This document shows positions 25,602 to 35,137 of a DNA stretch of 64,000 nucleotides, in pieces. Location of the stretch: NCBI RefSeq assembly GCF_003987355.1, contig NZ_PIPR01000001.1, positions 1,178,001 through 1,242,000 on the forward strand, in the 5' to 3' direction. The notes beneath the pieces were generated by a model, which did not search any database, was not told the DNA's origin, and saw only the letters and a list, made by a program, of their open reading frames with translations. Source of the DNA: Pseudidiomarina aestuarii (GTDB taxonomy: Bacteria; Pseudomonadota; Gammaproteobacteria; Enterobacterales; Alteromonadaceae). The position numbers and the translations under genes were made by a program. Positions within the stretch are counted from its first letter, which is position 1. Every line of letters begins with the position of its first letter.

Positions 25602-27478
25602 TGGCGTTACAAGCGACAACGAAAGCACAAGACGGGAAAGGCCTGCTGCGTCTCATCACCTGTGGCAGCGTGGATGATGGCAAGAGTACCCTCATTGGCC
25701 GACTGCTGTATGACAGCCATAAAACCTTTGCCGACCAACTCGAGGCCGTTAAGACCAACGAATCTTATGACTTTGCCCATTTAGTCGATGGCTTGCATGC
25801 CGAGCGCGAGCAAGGCATTACCATTGACGTGGCCTATCGTTATTTTAGTACCGACAAGCGTAAGTTCATCATCGCTGACACACCCGGACATGAGCAGTAC
25901 ACCTGCAATATGGCGACCGGAGCCAGCACCAGTGATCTGGCCATTATCCTGATTGATGCGGAAAAAGGCGTGCTCACGCAGACTCGTCGGCATAGCTATA
26001 TTGTCAGCTTGCTCGGGATCAAGCATGTGATTGTGGCGGTCAACAAGATGGACTTGGTGGGTTATGACCAAGCGCGCTACAAGGCTATCCAAGCTGACTA
26101 TCTCAAACTTGCAGGCCAGTTGGATATCCCCGATATTCACTTTGTACCCGTCGTGGCGCTGACCGGCGACAACGTGGTGCAAAAGAGCACCAATATGCCG
26201 TGGTTCCGTGGCCGTACCTTGATGAATTATCTAGAGACGCTGACCATCGACCGCGCACTGAATACGCAAGATTTCCGCTTCCCGGTGCAATACGTGACCC
26301 GCCCGAACGGTGAGCTCGCCAAACGTGGCTATGCGGGCTCGGTAGTGTCAGGCTCTATCAAGCGTGGCGATACCATCCGCATACTGCCAGCGGGCACCAT
26401 TAGCACGGTAGAGAGCATTACCACCTATGACGGTGAACTGGAACGCGCTATCGCACCTCAAGCGGTCACACTGGTATTGAACGATGAAATTGATGTGAGT
26501 CGGGGGGATTTGATTGTCGATAAAGACGCCCTGCCGCATATGAGTAATCGGCTTCGAGCGCGCATGGTGTGGATGCACGAGCAAACCCTGTTACCCGGAC
26601 GTGAATACTGGGTCAAACTAGGCACCAAAACCGTTAGCGCACGCTGCGAAAAAGTGCTGCACACCCTCGATGTGAATACGCTGCAAGAGCAAGGCGCAGA
26701 AACCCTCGCACTGAACGACGTCGGCATGACCGATTGGGTGCTGAGTGAAACCGTGGTGTTCGACAAATACAAAGTGAACCGCAAAACCGGCGCCTTTATT
26801 GTGATTGATAAGCGCAGTAATGCGACCGTTGCCGCAGGCATGGTAGCGCAGCCGTTAGCAGAGGCTTCATCGGGAGCTTTGAGTGCAAGTGATGTGGATT
26901 GGCACGACCATCAGGTCACGCCAGCACGGCGCGCGTTGTTGAAACAGCAAAGGCCGGCAGTGGTGTGGTTTACAGGATTATCGGGGGCGGGAAAATCGAC
27001 GCTCGCGAGCGCAGTGGAAGAGTTGTTACTGCAGAATGGCAATCATACGCTGGTATTGGATGGCGATGTAATGCGCACCGGACTCTGCGCCGACTTAGGC
27101 TTTAGTCCGGAAGATCGAGCTGAAAATATACGCCGTGCAGGTTCAGTCGCTAAAGTACTAGTGGATGCGGGATTGATAGTGCTCTCAGCCTTTATCTCAC
27201 CGTTTCAGGCAGACCGTGCCGCCGTACGCGACATGCTGGGCGCAGGAGAGTTTATTGAAGTGTTCGTGGATACGCCCATAGACGTATGCGCCAATCGTGA
27301 CCCCAAAGGTCTCTATGCGCGCGCCCAGAAGGGAGAAATTCCTGATTTCACTGGCATTAGCTCGCCCTACGAAGCGCCACATGAGCCAGACCTACATATC
27401 GAAACCGCAGAACTCGAAGTCCTCGAAGCCGCGCAACAGGTCGTTGCCCTGCTCCGCACCCGCGGCTTTATCCGCTAA
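25601..27478 (+). CDS. cysNC: Bifunctional CysN GTPase / CysC adenylyl-sulfate kinase
   Basis: A 625-residue fusion. The N-terminal CysN GTPase of ATP sulfurylase has the P-loop [18 protein letters not shown] (residues 21-38), [24 protein letters not shown] and VAVNKMDLV, followed by EF-Tu-like barrel domains. From about residue 445 comes APS kinase, with P-loop [19 protein letters not shown] (Gly459-Thr467), [23 protein letters not shown] and the ISPFQADR segment around the phospho-Ser site. The fusion couples APS synthesis to PAPS formation; the same arrangement is known as NodQ and in several gammaproteobacteria. It forms an operon with cysD. Its 3' end is only 8 bases from the convergent ion-channel-like gene. 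Confidence 0.95.
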   Translation: MALQATTKAQDGKGLLRLITCGSVDDGKSTLIGRLLYDSHKTFADQLEAVKTNESYDFAHLVDGLHAEREQGITIDVAYRYFSTDKRKFIIADTPGHEQYTCNMATGASTSDLAIILIDAEKGVLTQTRRHSYIVSLLGIKHVIVAVNKMDLVGYDQARYKAIQADYLKLAGQLDIPDIHFVPVVALTGDNVVQKSTNMPWFRGRTLMNYLETLTIDRALNTQDFRFPVQYVTRPNGELAKRGYAGSVVSGSIKRGDTIRILPAGTISTVESITTYDGELERAIAPQAVTLVLNDEIDVSRGDLIVDKDALPHMSNRLRARMVWMHEQTLLPGREYWVKLGTKTVSARCEKVLHTLDVNTLQEQGAETLALNDVGMTDWVLSETVVFDKYKVNRKTGAFIVIDKRSNATVAAGMVAQPLAEASSGALSASDVDWHDHQVTPARRALLKQQRPAVVWFTGLSGAGKSTLASAVEELLLQNGNHTLVLDGDVMRTGLCADLGFSPEDRAENIRRAGSVAKVLVDAGLIVLSAFISPFQADRAAVRDMLGAGEFIEVFVDTPIDVCANRDPKGLYARAQKGEIPDFTGISSPYEAPHEPDLHIETAELEVLEAAQQVVALLRTRGFIR

Positions 27479-27486
27479 GCAACTAG

Positions 27487-28164
27487 TTACGGCTTCTCGG
27501 TTTGGTCCATGGTTTCGGGGTTGGGAATGAGGCCGATAAAGCGGGCTAGGCTGAGGAGTGTCATGAAGAGGCCGATGACGGCTTGGGCGATGACGATGGT
27601 GTAAGCGAGGACGCTCAGCGGGGTGACGTTGTAGAAGCCGAAGCTGGTCATGACCACAAAGCTGGTATACACCGCGCCAAGCACGCTCTCGTTGGAGCCG
27701 GGTACGGTAAAGTCGAAGATTTGGCTGAAGAAGGCATATTGCGCCGCAAACCAAAAGATAATTTCGAAGTAGTTTTGAATGAGGAGCAGAATCATCCGTC
27801 GGTAACCATGCAGCGCATAGGACTTGCCAGCTCGTTTGGCGCGATATTCGTCGAAGAGCAAGACGTTCATCTGATACACGACCACTTCGAACACTCGCAA
27901 AAACGCATAACCCGCAATAATACCGCCCACCCACACCGATGGGACGTAAAGTACCAAGGGCACCGATGCAATCGACAAAAACACATGACTCAGCGCCCAA
28001 GCATCGACAAAGCGACCGCTGCCATGCGTGCTCTTAAATACCTTCCGCACCAAGGTAAACAAAGAAATTTTGCCTAACCAACGAAACACCGTCTCCCAAA
28101 AGTCGACTATGAAAGGTGGTGTTGGTGTTGGTTTAGATTCTGGTTTTGGCGATGTATCTTTCAT
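27487..28164 (-). CDS. Ion-channel-like membrane protein with atypical filter
   Basis: A 225-residue integral membrane protein with a Pro-rich cytoplasmic N-terminus and about four or five hydrophobic segments. The C-terminal part is arranged like a two-helix ion-channel pore: helix (ILLLIQNYFEIIFWFAAQYA), re-entrant stretch (ESVLGAVYTSFVVMTSFGFY), then an inner helix (VLAYTIVIAQAVIGLFMTLL). The stretch TSFGFYNVTP sits where potassium channels have TVGYGDxxP, so selectivity may differ. The assignment to the Ion_trans_2 group is by pattern only. It lies between the capsule locus and cysNC and has no obvious partner. The ribosome site is weak. Confidence 0.65.
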   Translation of the reverse strand: MKDTSPKPESKPTPTPPFIVDFWETVFRWLGKISLFTLVRKVFKSTHGSGRFVDAWALSHVFLSIASVPLVLYVPSVWVGGIIAGYAFLRVFEVVVYQMNVLLFDEYRAKRAGKSYALHGYRRMILLLIQNYFEIIFWFAAQYAFFSQIFDFTVPGSNESVLGAVYTSFVVMTSFGFYNVTPLSVLAYTIVIAQAVIGLFMTLLSLARFIGLIPNPETMDQTEKP

Positions 28165-28212
28165 CTATTTTTCTTGGTTACTGTAAGTCTCTGTCCAAAC
28201 TATAATGCAATG

Positions 28213-28761
28213 CTAGCGTACGCGGTCGCCTTGGCCGCGGCCGAGGACAGTCATGAAAATGTAGCGGAAGTAGTTGCTGAGGGACATAGTGGCGAGCATG
28301 CGGGCGTCGGTCTCGGCGAGTAGAACTGGGGTAGACATATCAATGTCGTTTACCTGGGCTAATCCAGTGATGCCTGGCCGCGCATCTAGCACTCCACGCG
28401 AACGGCGCTCGTCTATCAGTTCTTCTTGGTTAAATAAGCACGGGCGGGGCCCTACCAAACTCATCTCACCTTTTAGCACGTTCCAAAGTTGGGGGAGTTC
28501 ATCAAGTTTTGTGCGGCGCAGGAAACGTCCGAAAGGTGTAATTGAAGATGTGTTAGCGAGGTGACTTGCTACTGACGCCGTATCGAGACTCATCGTCCGA
28601 AACTTTACCAATGTAAAAAGCTTTCCATTGCGTCCTACTCGCTCTTGTCGAAAAAGCGGTGAACCGGTGTCAAGAATTCCAATAAAGAAAATTATCATTA
28701 AAAGTGGACTGCTAACAAGCAAACCAATAAATGCAAAACACAAGTCATATATACGCAGCAA
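28213..28761 (-). CDS. Small initiating phosphoglycosyl transferase (PglC/WcaJ family)
   Basis: A 182-residue bacterial sugar transferase that moves a sugar-1-phosphate from a UDP-sugar to undecaprenyl phosphate on the cytoplasmic side of the inner membrane. An N-terminal re-entrant membrane helix (LCFAFIGLLVSSPLLMIIFF) precedes the catalytic core: PLFRQERVGRNGK, FTLVKFRTM, the Asp-Glu dyad in RTKLDELPQLWNVLKGEMSL and VGPRP. The length is that of the monotopic PglC type, without the extra helices of WcaJ. It is the last gene of the minus-strand capsule locus and is a strong candidate to start the repeat unit. A WecA-type initiator also exists in the upstream part of the locus. Confidence 0.92.
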   Translation of the reverse strand: MLRIYDLCFAFIGLLVSSPLLMIIFFIGILDTGSPLFRQERVGRNGKLFTLVKFRTMSLDTASVASHLANTSSITPFGRFLRRTKLDELPQLWNVLKGEMSLVGPRPCLFNQEELIDERRSRGVLDARPGITGLAQVNDIDMSTPVLLAETDARMLATMSLSNYFRYIFMTVLGRGQGDRVR

Positions 28762-28785
28762 GTAACAACTCCAAATTTAGCTATA

Positions 28786-30006
28786 TCAGTCGTAAATTAA
28801 TGCTTCTACTTTGTCTGTAAGAATCGAATAATCAAAATTTTTATTCGCATACTCACGCCCCCGAAGCCCCATTTTAGTTCTTTCATCAATAGGCATATTC
28901 TTGATTTGTAAAATAGCCTCCGATAGTTCTTCACAATCTGATGAGGAGACCTCGATTCCGCAATCGGCATCTTTAATCGGATTAAAATTAGGCGAATCAA
29001 TGTAGTAAATTATTGGCTTACCTGCAGCAAAATAATCAAAAAGCTTATTTGGAGATACTCCATACTTATATAACGAAGACTTCATTGCTCCGACCATCAA
29101 TACATCAAAATCTCTCAATGTTTCATGAATTTTATTTTTAGGTACAAAGTCTAAAAACTCAACATTAGTAAGGTTATGTAGCTTACAAAAGCTCTGCATA
29201 GCAGGTAGTTCACGCCCTTCTCCTACCAACTTAAACATAATATCTTTGTGGTTTTTCAGTAACAGAGCAGCTTCGAGCATTAAATCTATAGCATTTGCTA
29301 AGCCGAAAGTACCTGTGTATCCAACCACAAAGTTCTTGTGACCACTTTCTCTCTCAGAACTGCTTATATCTTTATACAACTCTGATCTATCAAATCCATT
29401 TGGAATCCATCTGAACTTTGATTTATCAATTTGCAGTTCACCTAAATGCAAATCGAAGTTCTTTAGGTTTGATGTAATATAATCCGATTTCAAATATGCT
29501 CTCCTCTCAATTAACGACATAACTCTTATGAGAGGATTTTTAGGACTTTTTCCACCTAGTTCGATAAGTGTCATTGGCCATATATCACGAACATCAAAAA
29601 TAAGTCTCGATTTAAATTTTTTACTCAGATAATACGCTCCCTCAAACGAAATCAACGATGGGGAAGAGCAAAAGATAAAATTTGGAGGTGTGTCTCTGTA
29701 TCGCTTGTGTAAAAGTCTAAGTCGAACCGAAAAGACAAACCAATTAATAATTCTAAACAGACTATGTGCTGATTGATATTGTATTCCTTTCAAGAATACA
29801 ACGTTAACATCGTCAATTAACCTTTCCTCTATAGAAGAATTTTGAGGTATTGCATCTCTCAATAGATGATGTGGATTACATATGATCAGCTTAACTTGAT
29901 AGCCTCGTTTTGAAAGTTCTTTAGCAAAATAATATGTTCTGCCACCAAAACCACAACTCGGAGTTGAAGCATAATGATTTATAAACCAAACTTCCGGTTT
30001 ATTCAT
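28786..30006 (-). CDS. GT4-family glycosyltransferase
   Basis: A 406-residue GT-B fold glycosyltransferase (group 1/GT4). Near the N-terminus is the Gly-rich stretch [20 protein letters not shown], at mid-protein the linker [20 protein letters not shown], and towards the end the donor-site motif [20 protein letters not shown], with Lys and the Glu/Asp position. It adds one sugar to the undecaprenyl-linked repeat unit; donor and acceptor cannot be read from sequence. Its start overlaps the stop of the LpxD-like gene (ATGA). Base composition is A+T-rich, as in the rest of the serotype-specific block. Confidence 0.88.
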   Translation of the reverse strand: MNKPEVWFINHYASTPSCGFGGRTYYFAKELSKRGYQVKLIICNPHHLLRDAIPQNSSIEERLIDDVNVVFLKGIQYQSAHSLFRIINWFVFSVRLRLLHKRYRDTPPNFIFCSSPSLISFEGAYYLSKKFKSRLIFDVRDIWPMTLIELGGKSPKNPLIRVMSLIERRAYLKSDYITSNLKNFDLHLGELQIDKSKFRWIPNGFDRSELYKDISSSERESGHKNFVVGYTGTFGLANAIDLMLEAALLLKNHKDIMFKLVGEGRELPAMQSFCKLHNLTNVEFLDFVPKNKIHETLRDFDVLMVGAMKSSLYKYGVSPNKLFDYFAAGKPIIYYIDSPNFNPIKDADCGIEVSSSDCEELSEAILQIKNMPIDERTKMGLRGREYANKNFDYSILTDKVEALIYD

Positions 30007-30875
30007 TTCAAATCCCTAAGCTTTTTAGCAGGGTTACCAGCGTATACAGAAAAATCATCAACATCTTTGGTAACGACTGCTCCAAGTCCGACTAAAGCGC
30101 CTGCGCCAATTGAGATTTTCTGATGCGTGCAGCTATTTGGGGCAACCCACGCATTCTCTCCGACTGTAACGCCCCCGCTCAACTCGGCACAAGCTATAAT
30201 AAAGGCTCCCTTCTTAACCACACAGTTATGAGCAATATGTACTAAATTATCTACCTTTACATTATCTTCGATAATCGTATCGCCAAGTGTTCCTCGAGCA
30301 ATTGCAGTACAAGAACCAATCTCGACATTATTGCCGATTAGAACACCTCCTAAATGAGGAAACTTCAACGGAATATTTGTAGAATCTCGCTCGAAGCCAA
30401 ATCCATCTCCACCTATAGACGAACACGAGCGAATAAGGCAATTAGCGCCGATACGTGTCCCAGAATGTAATACTACATTGTGTTCGATAACTGTATGTTC
30501 ACCAACTACGCAACCTGCTTCGAAAACGACATTTTTACCAATATGTGCAGTAGGATGAATTATTGGCATATCACTCCACGTAGAAAATCCAATATTTTCG
30601 TTGAGATATATCAGTGCCCTGATGAAATCAAGCCGTGGATTTTTACTTAAAATGTATCCACAGGAATTTACCTCAAGGTTCTCTTCAGCGCAGCTCACGA
30701 TGCATGCGATACCAACTTTGTTGGCTAAAGAATCCTTTGCAAAGGCTAATTCATTTAATGACACCGAGTCTGCTGGGCTAACCCCATTAATTGAAATATC
30801 TAAACCATGAAACTCTAGCTCTAAGTTTGAAGCTAGCTTTGATAACTCGATAATACCATTCAACTTATAACCCAT
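30003..30875 (-). CDS. LpxD-like left-handed beta-helix acyltransferase
   Basis: A 290-residue acyltransferase closely patterned on LpxD, the enzyme that puts a 3-hydroxyacyl group on the 2-amine of UDP-glucosamine in lipid A synthesis. Residues 1-100 look like the LpxD N-terminal uridine-binding domain. Hexapeptide repeats follow, including [49 protein letters not shown] (catalytic His region) and a C-terminal cap ([12 protein letters not shown]). It is shorter than LpxD (about 340 residues) and lacks that enzyme's usual neighbours (lpxA, fabZ, bamA). Placed inside the capsule locus and overlapping a PIG-L deacetylase gene by 16 bases, it probably N-acylates an amino sugar of the repeat unit. 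The acyl group is unknown. Confidence 0.82.
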   Translation of the reverse strand: MGYKLNGIIELSKLASNLELEFHGLDISINGVSPADSVSLNELAFAKDSLANKVGIACIVSCAEENLEVNSCGYILSKNPRLDFIRALIYLNENIGFSTWSDMPIIHPTAHIGKNVVFEAGCVVGEHTVIEHNVVLHSGTRIGANCLIRSCSSIGGDGFGFERDSTNIPLKFPHLGGVLIGNNVEIGSCTAIARGTLGDTIIEDNVKVDNLVHIAHNCVVKKGAFIIACAELSGGVTVGENAWVAPNSCTHQKISIGAGALVGLGAVVTKDVDDFSVYAGNPAKKLRDLK

Positions 30876-31492
30876 CTGACCACCTCAAAGCTTTCCGCAT
30901 ACTCGGTACCGATCTGTACACCTCGAACCTTTGCAAGAGCAAAGATAAAATCTTCGTCCATATATTCTCGTTCTCTTTGAGACCTGTAACAACTTAACGC
31001 TTGAATCTTAGATACAATATGGCGACGCTCCAGTTTGATAAAACAAGTAGTGTCAAACGACAAATTATTCCAGATTAGTTCATACCCGAGAATTGATGTA
31101 TTCTTAAATGCTCTGAGTCCCTCTTGAGCAATAGTGGAATGATCTTGATGAATATCTTTCAAAGACGGAATTAACACTAAATCAAAATTGCTATTCTTTC
31201 TAATAGAAATTAACTCTTCCAATATTTCTTGTCGAACATAACTAAGCTTCCTTACTTCGTAATCGAAAATGATCAGGTTCTCTAATGGTATTCCAAGATT
31301 GGTAGTTGCTGCCTTTACTTCTGTTTTCAGAATATCCCGTGGCAAATGTTTAGGTACCGAAGCTTCCGCAGTTGAAAAAGCAACATAAGTGACATTCGCG
31401 CCCATCTCAATTAACTTCGATATGAACCCGCCAGCACCAAGTTCGCCGTCATCTGTATGCGGCGCCAACACTAGAACATTTCTAAATAACAT
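30860..31492 (-). CDS. PIG-L/LmbE-family N-deacetylase
   Basis: A 210-residue zinc-dependent deacetylase of the LmbE/PIG-L family. The signature near residue 11 reads [13 protein letters not shown] (usual HPDDE; His and both Asp kept), and the second zinc site is [13 protein letters not shown] (HxxDH). Known members remove acetyl from N-acetylglucosaminyl lipids, mycothiol precursors and related sugars. Here the probable substrate is an N-acetylated sugar nucleotide or lipid-linked sugar of the capsule repeat unit. The next gene, an LpxD-like N-acyltransferase, overlaps it, suggesting a remove-and-replace pair. The ATG has GAGAG just upstream. Confidence 0.86.
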   Translation of the reverse strand: MLFRNVLVLAPHTDDGELGAGGFISKLIEMGANVTYVAFSTAEASVPKHLPRDILKTEVKAATTNLGIPLENLIIFDYEVRKLSYVRQEILEELISIRKNSNFDLVLIPSLKDIHQDHSTIAQEGLRAFKNTSILGYELIWNNLSFDTTCFIKLERRHIVSKIQALSCYRSQREREYMDEDFIFALAKVRGVQIGTEYAESFEVVRWVIS

Positions 31493-31560
31493 CGTCTCTC
31501 ACTTATATGTCTACTTAACCTCAATAGAATCAGAGAACTTTTACTATTACACCAGTAAAA

Positions 31561-32685
31561 CTAATAATACCTTTTCCTATCTAATAATGTATATGATTCC
31601 AACAACTTACCTTCTTCAATACCCCAATTATACTTTTCTTTAATCGCCTGCTTTCCATTCTCCCCCATCTTTCTTGAGGTACCTGGAGATTCAATTAATG
31701 AATCAATTGCATTTGCTATCTGAACTGGGTCCAATGGATCCACACAAATCCCACATTTTTCTTCATTTATGATTTGCGCCCAATAAGGAAAATTGGAAGC
31801 AACTACAGGTATTCCAGCTGCCATGTATTCAAACATCTTAACCGGAAGTGATTCTACATAATTGGCTCTCGGATGAAGAGTAACTAAACCGACAACTGAT
31901 TGGCGAAGGATTGATTCTATTCCTTTTCTATCTAGCCAACCAACAAAGTCAACACTGGACCAACTATCGATAGTTTTAACAAATTTCTCAAATACTGGAT
32001 CCGAAAATCTACCCGCTAGTTTCAATCGAATAGGAGACGAGGTAAAGCTGAGTGCGAGAACCATCTCCTGAATGCCTCGTACCTTTTCAAGCCCGCCTAT
32101 ATAAACGATTTGATTCCCAATTTTATCTCGGCACGTTAAATCGTTAACCAAAAACTCGTCAATAATCGGAAAATTATTAATAACTACCGAATTTGCACCG
32201 AGCTTCTGAAATTTATGACCAATTGAAGGGGTCGCTGCAACAATAAGATCTAACCTAGGTGAAAATCGGCTTTCATATTTCGAAAATAAATAGGATAGAA
32301 TTCTTCGTACATACCTATGCAAATAATATTTACTAAGTATTTGTTTCGGCACGTCTTCATGTGAATCGAATATGACTATCTTGCCGAGTTTTTTGAGCCT
32401 CAAAGCGACAGGAATCAATTCTGGATCATGGATATGGTAAATATCTGAATCCATCTCAACGGCTTTCTTAAAAATCAATCTTGAAGTTAATACGACCCTC
32501 TTAATTCTGCTAGTCTCTCGGCCTACATCATAAATAATAATTCCATCACAAACTTCATTTCCAGCACCATCAGCAACAACCAATGAGACTAGAAAATCAC
32601 TTCTTGATAATGATTTGCATTGTTTATGAAATATTCGAGTATCATATCGTGGATGCGCTGAAGTCAAATGGGTAACACTTGGCAT
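31561..32685 (-). CDS. GT4-family glycosyltransferase
   Basis: A 374-residue GT-B glycosyltransferase. The N-terminal half starts with SVTHLTSAHPRYDTRIFHKQ and contains YHIHDPELIPVALRLKKLGK. The C-terminal nucleotide-sugar domain has IVYIGGLEKVRGIQEMVLAL and the conserved donor motif YVESLPVKMFEYMAAGIPVV. It is predicted to extend the undecaprenyl-linked repeat unit in the cytoplasm. It lies between another GT4 gene and the PIG-L gene, with a 68-base A+T-rich gap on the downstream side. Linkage and sugar are not predictable from sequence. Confidence 0.88.
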   Translation of the reverse strand: MPSVTHLTSAHPRYDTRIFHKQCKSLSRSDFLVSLVVADGAGNEVCDGIIIYDVGRETSRIKRVVLTSRLIFKKAVEMDSDIYHIHDPELIPVALRLKKLGKIVIFDSHEDVPKQILSKYYLHRYVRRILSYLFSKYESRFSPRLDLIVAATPSIGHKFQKLGANSVVINNFPIIDEFLVNDLTCRDKIGNQIVYIGGLEKVRGIQEMVLALSFTSSPIRLKLAGRFSDPVFEKFVKTIDSWSSVDFVGWLDRKGIESILRQSVVGLVTLHPRANYVESLPVKMFEYMAAGIPVVASNFPYWAQIINEEKCGICVDPLDPVQIANAIDSLIESPGTSRKMGENGKQAIKEKYNWGIEEGKLLESYTLLDRKRYY

Positions 32686-32788
32686 CTAAAACCTCGATTC
32701 ATATATAGTAGAATAATAACCGACAAGAAGATATGATTAAAATAATACACATCAAAATTTATCTTAATCAGCCATAAAATATTCTCAA

Positions 32789-33964
32789 TTAATTGTCAGA
32801 ATATACTTTATGGTATGCTACTGCATCACGTTCCCAATAGGCATTGGAGGCGTATTGTTCAACATTTTTCTTAATTTTTTCAATTTCATCATTATCTATC
32901 GTACGAATTAAATCCAAAAGATTATCCGCCTCAACTACCCATCCTAAATTATTTTCCCTAACAATCGTCGACAAATACTCTAGATTATCGCTAACAACAA
33001 CAGGCAAACCAGCATGCAGATATTCAAAAAACTTGTTTGGCAAGCACCATCTATAACTTAAGGAAAGTTCGCCTTTTATGACAAACAATCCAACATCGGC
33101 ACTTCTAGTAACGTCTACAATATCATCTACAGGAACCGCTGGTTGATAATGAATGTTTTCTAAGTTCAAATTAATGATTTCTTCACAATAACTACCATAA
33201 CCCATAAATACTAGATCACATGTACTCCTTCTAAATTGCTCAACAAGGAATCCCGCACCACGACTTTCCTCTATCAAACCTTGATATATATACAGAATAT
33301 TTTGATGGTTCTTCATAAATTTCTGTTTAAGATTAACTTTTAATTCAAAGTAATCATTTAAAGGAGCCGCTTCAGGAACGTTCCTTATAACGTAAACATT
33401 CTCTAAACTATATCGATTTTGATACCAACTTTTAATCGGGTCGCATACAACGACTACACCAGAAGCAGTTCTGATAAAAATAACTTCAATTAATTTAGAC
33501 AAGAGCTTTGAAAACCCTTTTAATCCGGTTCGCTGTGTCTCCAGTTCATGTGGAAGATAAACCAATTTTGCTTTAAAAACTGCTGATAATAGGTAAGCTA
33601 AAGGAAGAAGCGACAAGTTATGAACACTTATATGAGATATTGATTCTCTATTAATACCGCGTAATTTAAAGAAACAAAATTTTGCATATTGTAGCAGTCC
33701 GACTATAGCTAATATTTTCCGTAACCAGCTTCTATTTTTAAGCTTCCCCCTTGCTAGTAAAATTCGCACACTTGTTTGTACTCGAGATATCTTTAAACCA
33801 AACTTGTTTGTTTCATTGACTTGAAGCTCGGAGTTCCAAAGTCCTATCACCTCAACGCTATCAAATATGCCGTTACTCAATGTAAACTTAGTTTCTTTAA
33901 TCAATCTAGATTCATTCGTCAAATCTGATAAAAAAATATGAACATTTACCGAATATTTTTTCAT
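32789..33964 (-). CDS. GT4-family glycosyltransferase
   Basis: A 391-residue GT-B protein, more diverged than the other two. Recognisable parts are the early acceptor-side helix region (ISHISVHNLSLLPLAYLLSA), KLVYLPHELETQRTGLKG, the mid-domain NILYIYQGLIEESRGAGFLV and the donor motif YRWCLPNKFFEYLHAGLPVV. It is strongly A+T-rich and begins three bases after the wbpG stop, so it is in the same transcript. It probably adds one sugar to the repeat unit. About 100 bases of A+T-rich, featureless sequence separate it from the next gene downstream. Confidence 0.84.
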   Translation of the reverse strand: MKKYSVNVHIFLSDLTNESRLIKETKFTLSNGIFDSVEVIGLWNSELQVNETNKFGLKISRVQTSVRILLARGKLKNRSWLRKILAIVGLLQYAKFCFFKLRGINRESISHISVHNLSLLPLAYLLSAVFKAKLVYLPHELETQRTGLKGFSKLLSKLIEVIFIRTASGVVVVCDPIKSWYQNRYSLENVYVIRNVPEAAPLNDYFELKVNLKQKFMKNHQNILYIYQGLIEESRGAGFLVEQFRRSTCDLVFMGYGSYCEEIINLNLENIHYQPAVPVDDIVDVTRSADVGLFVIKGELSLSYRWCLPNKFFEYLHAGLPVVVSDNLEYLSTIVRENNLGWVVEADNLLDLIRTIDNDEIEKIKKNVEQYASNAYWERDAVAYHKVYSDN

Positions 33965-33967
33965 AAA

Positions 33968-35137
33968 TCACTTGAATCTTTTATATATAGACGAGAATAT
34001 ACCTAAATACTTTCGCATATAACTATATAACTTTACATTATTTGGATATTGACTAAAGGAAACTGGCTCTGAGGACATGATTCTTTCATATGTATCTGAA
34101 TCAATATCTAGTTTTTTCATAAAAAACTGACGATCTTCTCTAAGTTCAACCTCTGAATACAACGGCTCTAAGAGTTCCTTAACTGCTTCTTCCCTCGAAA
34201 TTTGACCCGACACAATTAAACTAGATAGATGTGCCTTACGCTTGTCATATCCAAATTTATAAGGCAAGTAATGAGCCTGGAAAAACTTAGTAAACACAGA
34301 TTCATAGTGCTTACCACCATAATCTCTCCACCCCATCTCTGATACCAAAATATTCTTGGCTTCTTGTTTATTATATTCAATCAATTCCAACGGACGGTGT
34401 GTTCTCATCTTCGCAATAAACGGATAATATATAAACTTAGAAAACGTAGAATGAATCGGATATCTTTTAAGCCTCTTAAGCTTTCCAAACCGTTTGTGGA
34501 TACCTATTAAACTTGTAGGATCACTTGCATCATATCCCCAAGCGGAGGGAAGAATAGACTCTGTTTGCATATTCCCACCGTTCAGAATATCACTAATTCC
34601 ATATTTTTTTGCTTCATTATACAATGATGCTATAAAAGCATGATCCTGTGGAACATCAAGATTGGCTACTCCTGATAAAAAGTAGGCCCTTTGTAAATCT
34701 TTAATCTCTGGCCAATCTATAACTAATGTATGCAAATCCAGATCTAATTTTTGTACTATATTTTGAATATTATTGACTGCGAGTTCTGAATTCCAGCCAG
34801 TATCAACGTGAACCACTAAAGGTCTAAGGCCGAGCTTTTTTACTGCATACCAAGCCAAATAGGAACTATCAACACCACCACTCAGCCCCATAATACAATC
34901 GTAATCTCTTCCTCTTCCCTTTGCTTTAAGGCGTTCAACTAGAGCATCTAACTTACGTCTTCGTTCACTGTAATCTCCTATTGACATAGTATATTCTTTG
35001 TATTTAATACAGTGATTGCAAACTCCATTCTGGTCAAATTTAATGTCTGGGTCTGAAGTATCCATTACACATTCGACACATTCCTGATGTGGTCGTTTAT
35101 GTAATAAATTCGAGTACGGATTATCGTAATACATCAT
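33968..35137 (-). CDS. wbpG: N-acetyl sugar amidotransferase (WbpG/PseA-like)
   Basis: A 389-residue PP-loop ATPase of the sugar amidotransferase family. The N-terminal CVECVMDTSDPDIKF and NGVCNHC cysteines look like a zinc ribbon. The ATP PP-loop is MGLSGGVDSSYLAWYAVKKL near residue 82. From Pseudomonas O-antigen work, WbpG with a dedicated HisH/HisF pair converts an acetamido group into an acetamidino group, using ammonia from glutamine delivered by HisH-HisF. The companion hisH and hisF genes lie just upstream and wzx sits between, which supports this role. Its start overlaps the wzx stop (ATGA). Confidence 0.9.
   Translation of the reverse strand: MMYYDNPYSNLLHKRPHQECVECVMDTSDPDIKFDQNGVCNHCIKYKEYTMSIGDYSERRRKLDALVERLKAKGRGRDYDCIMGLSGGVDSSYLAWYAVKKLGLRPLVVHVDTGWNSELAVNNIQNIVQKLDLDLHTLVIDWPEIKDLQRAYFLSGVANLDVPQDHAFIASLYNEAKKYGISDILNGGNMQTESILPSAWGYDASDPTSLIGIHKRFGKLKRLKRYPIHSTFSKFIYYPFIAKMRTHRPLELIEYNKQEAKNILVSEMGWRDYGGKHYESVFTKFFQAHYLPYKFGYDKRKAHLSSLIVSGQISREEAVKELLEPLYSEVELREDRQFFMKKLDIDSDTYERIMSSEPVSFSQYPNNVKLYSYMRKYLGIFSSIYKRFK

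Noticed and set aside
27392-28000. Second long minus-strand frame of 202 codons overlapping the channel-like gene
   Set aside because: It overlaps both the channel-like gene and the end of cysNC, and its composition is Arg/Pro/His-rich with no recognisable domain.
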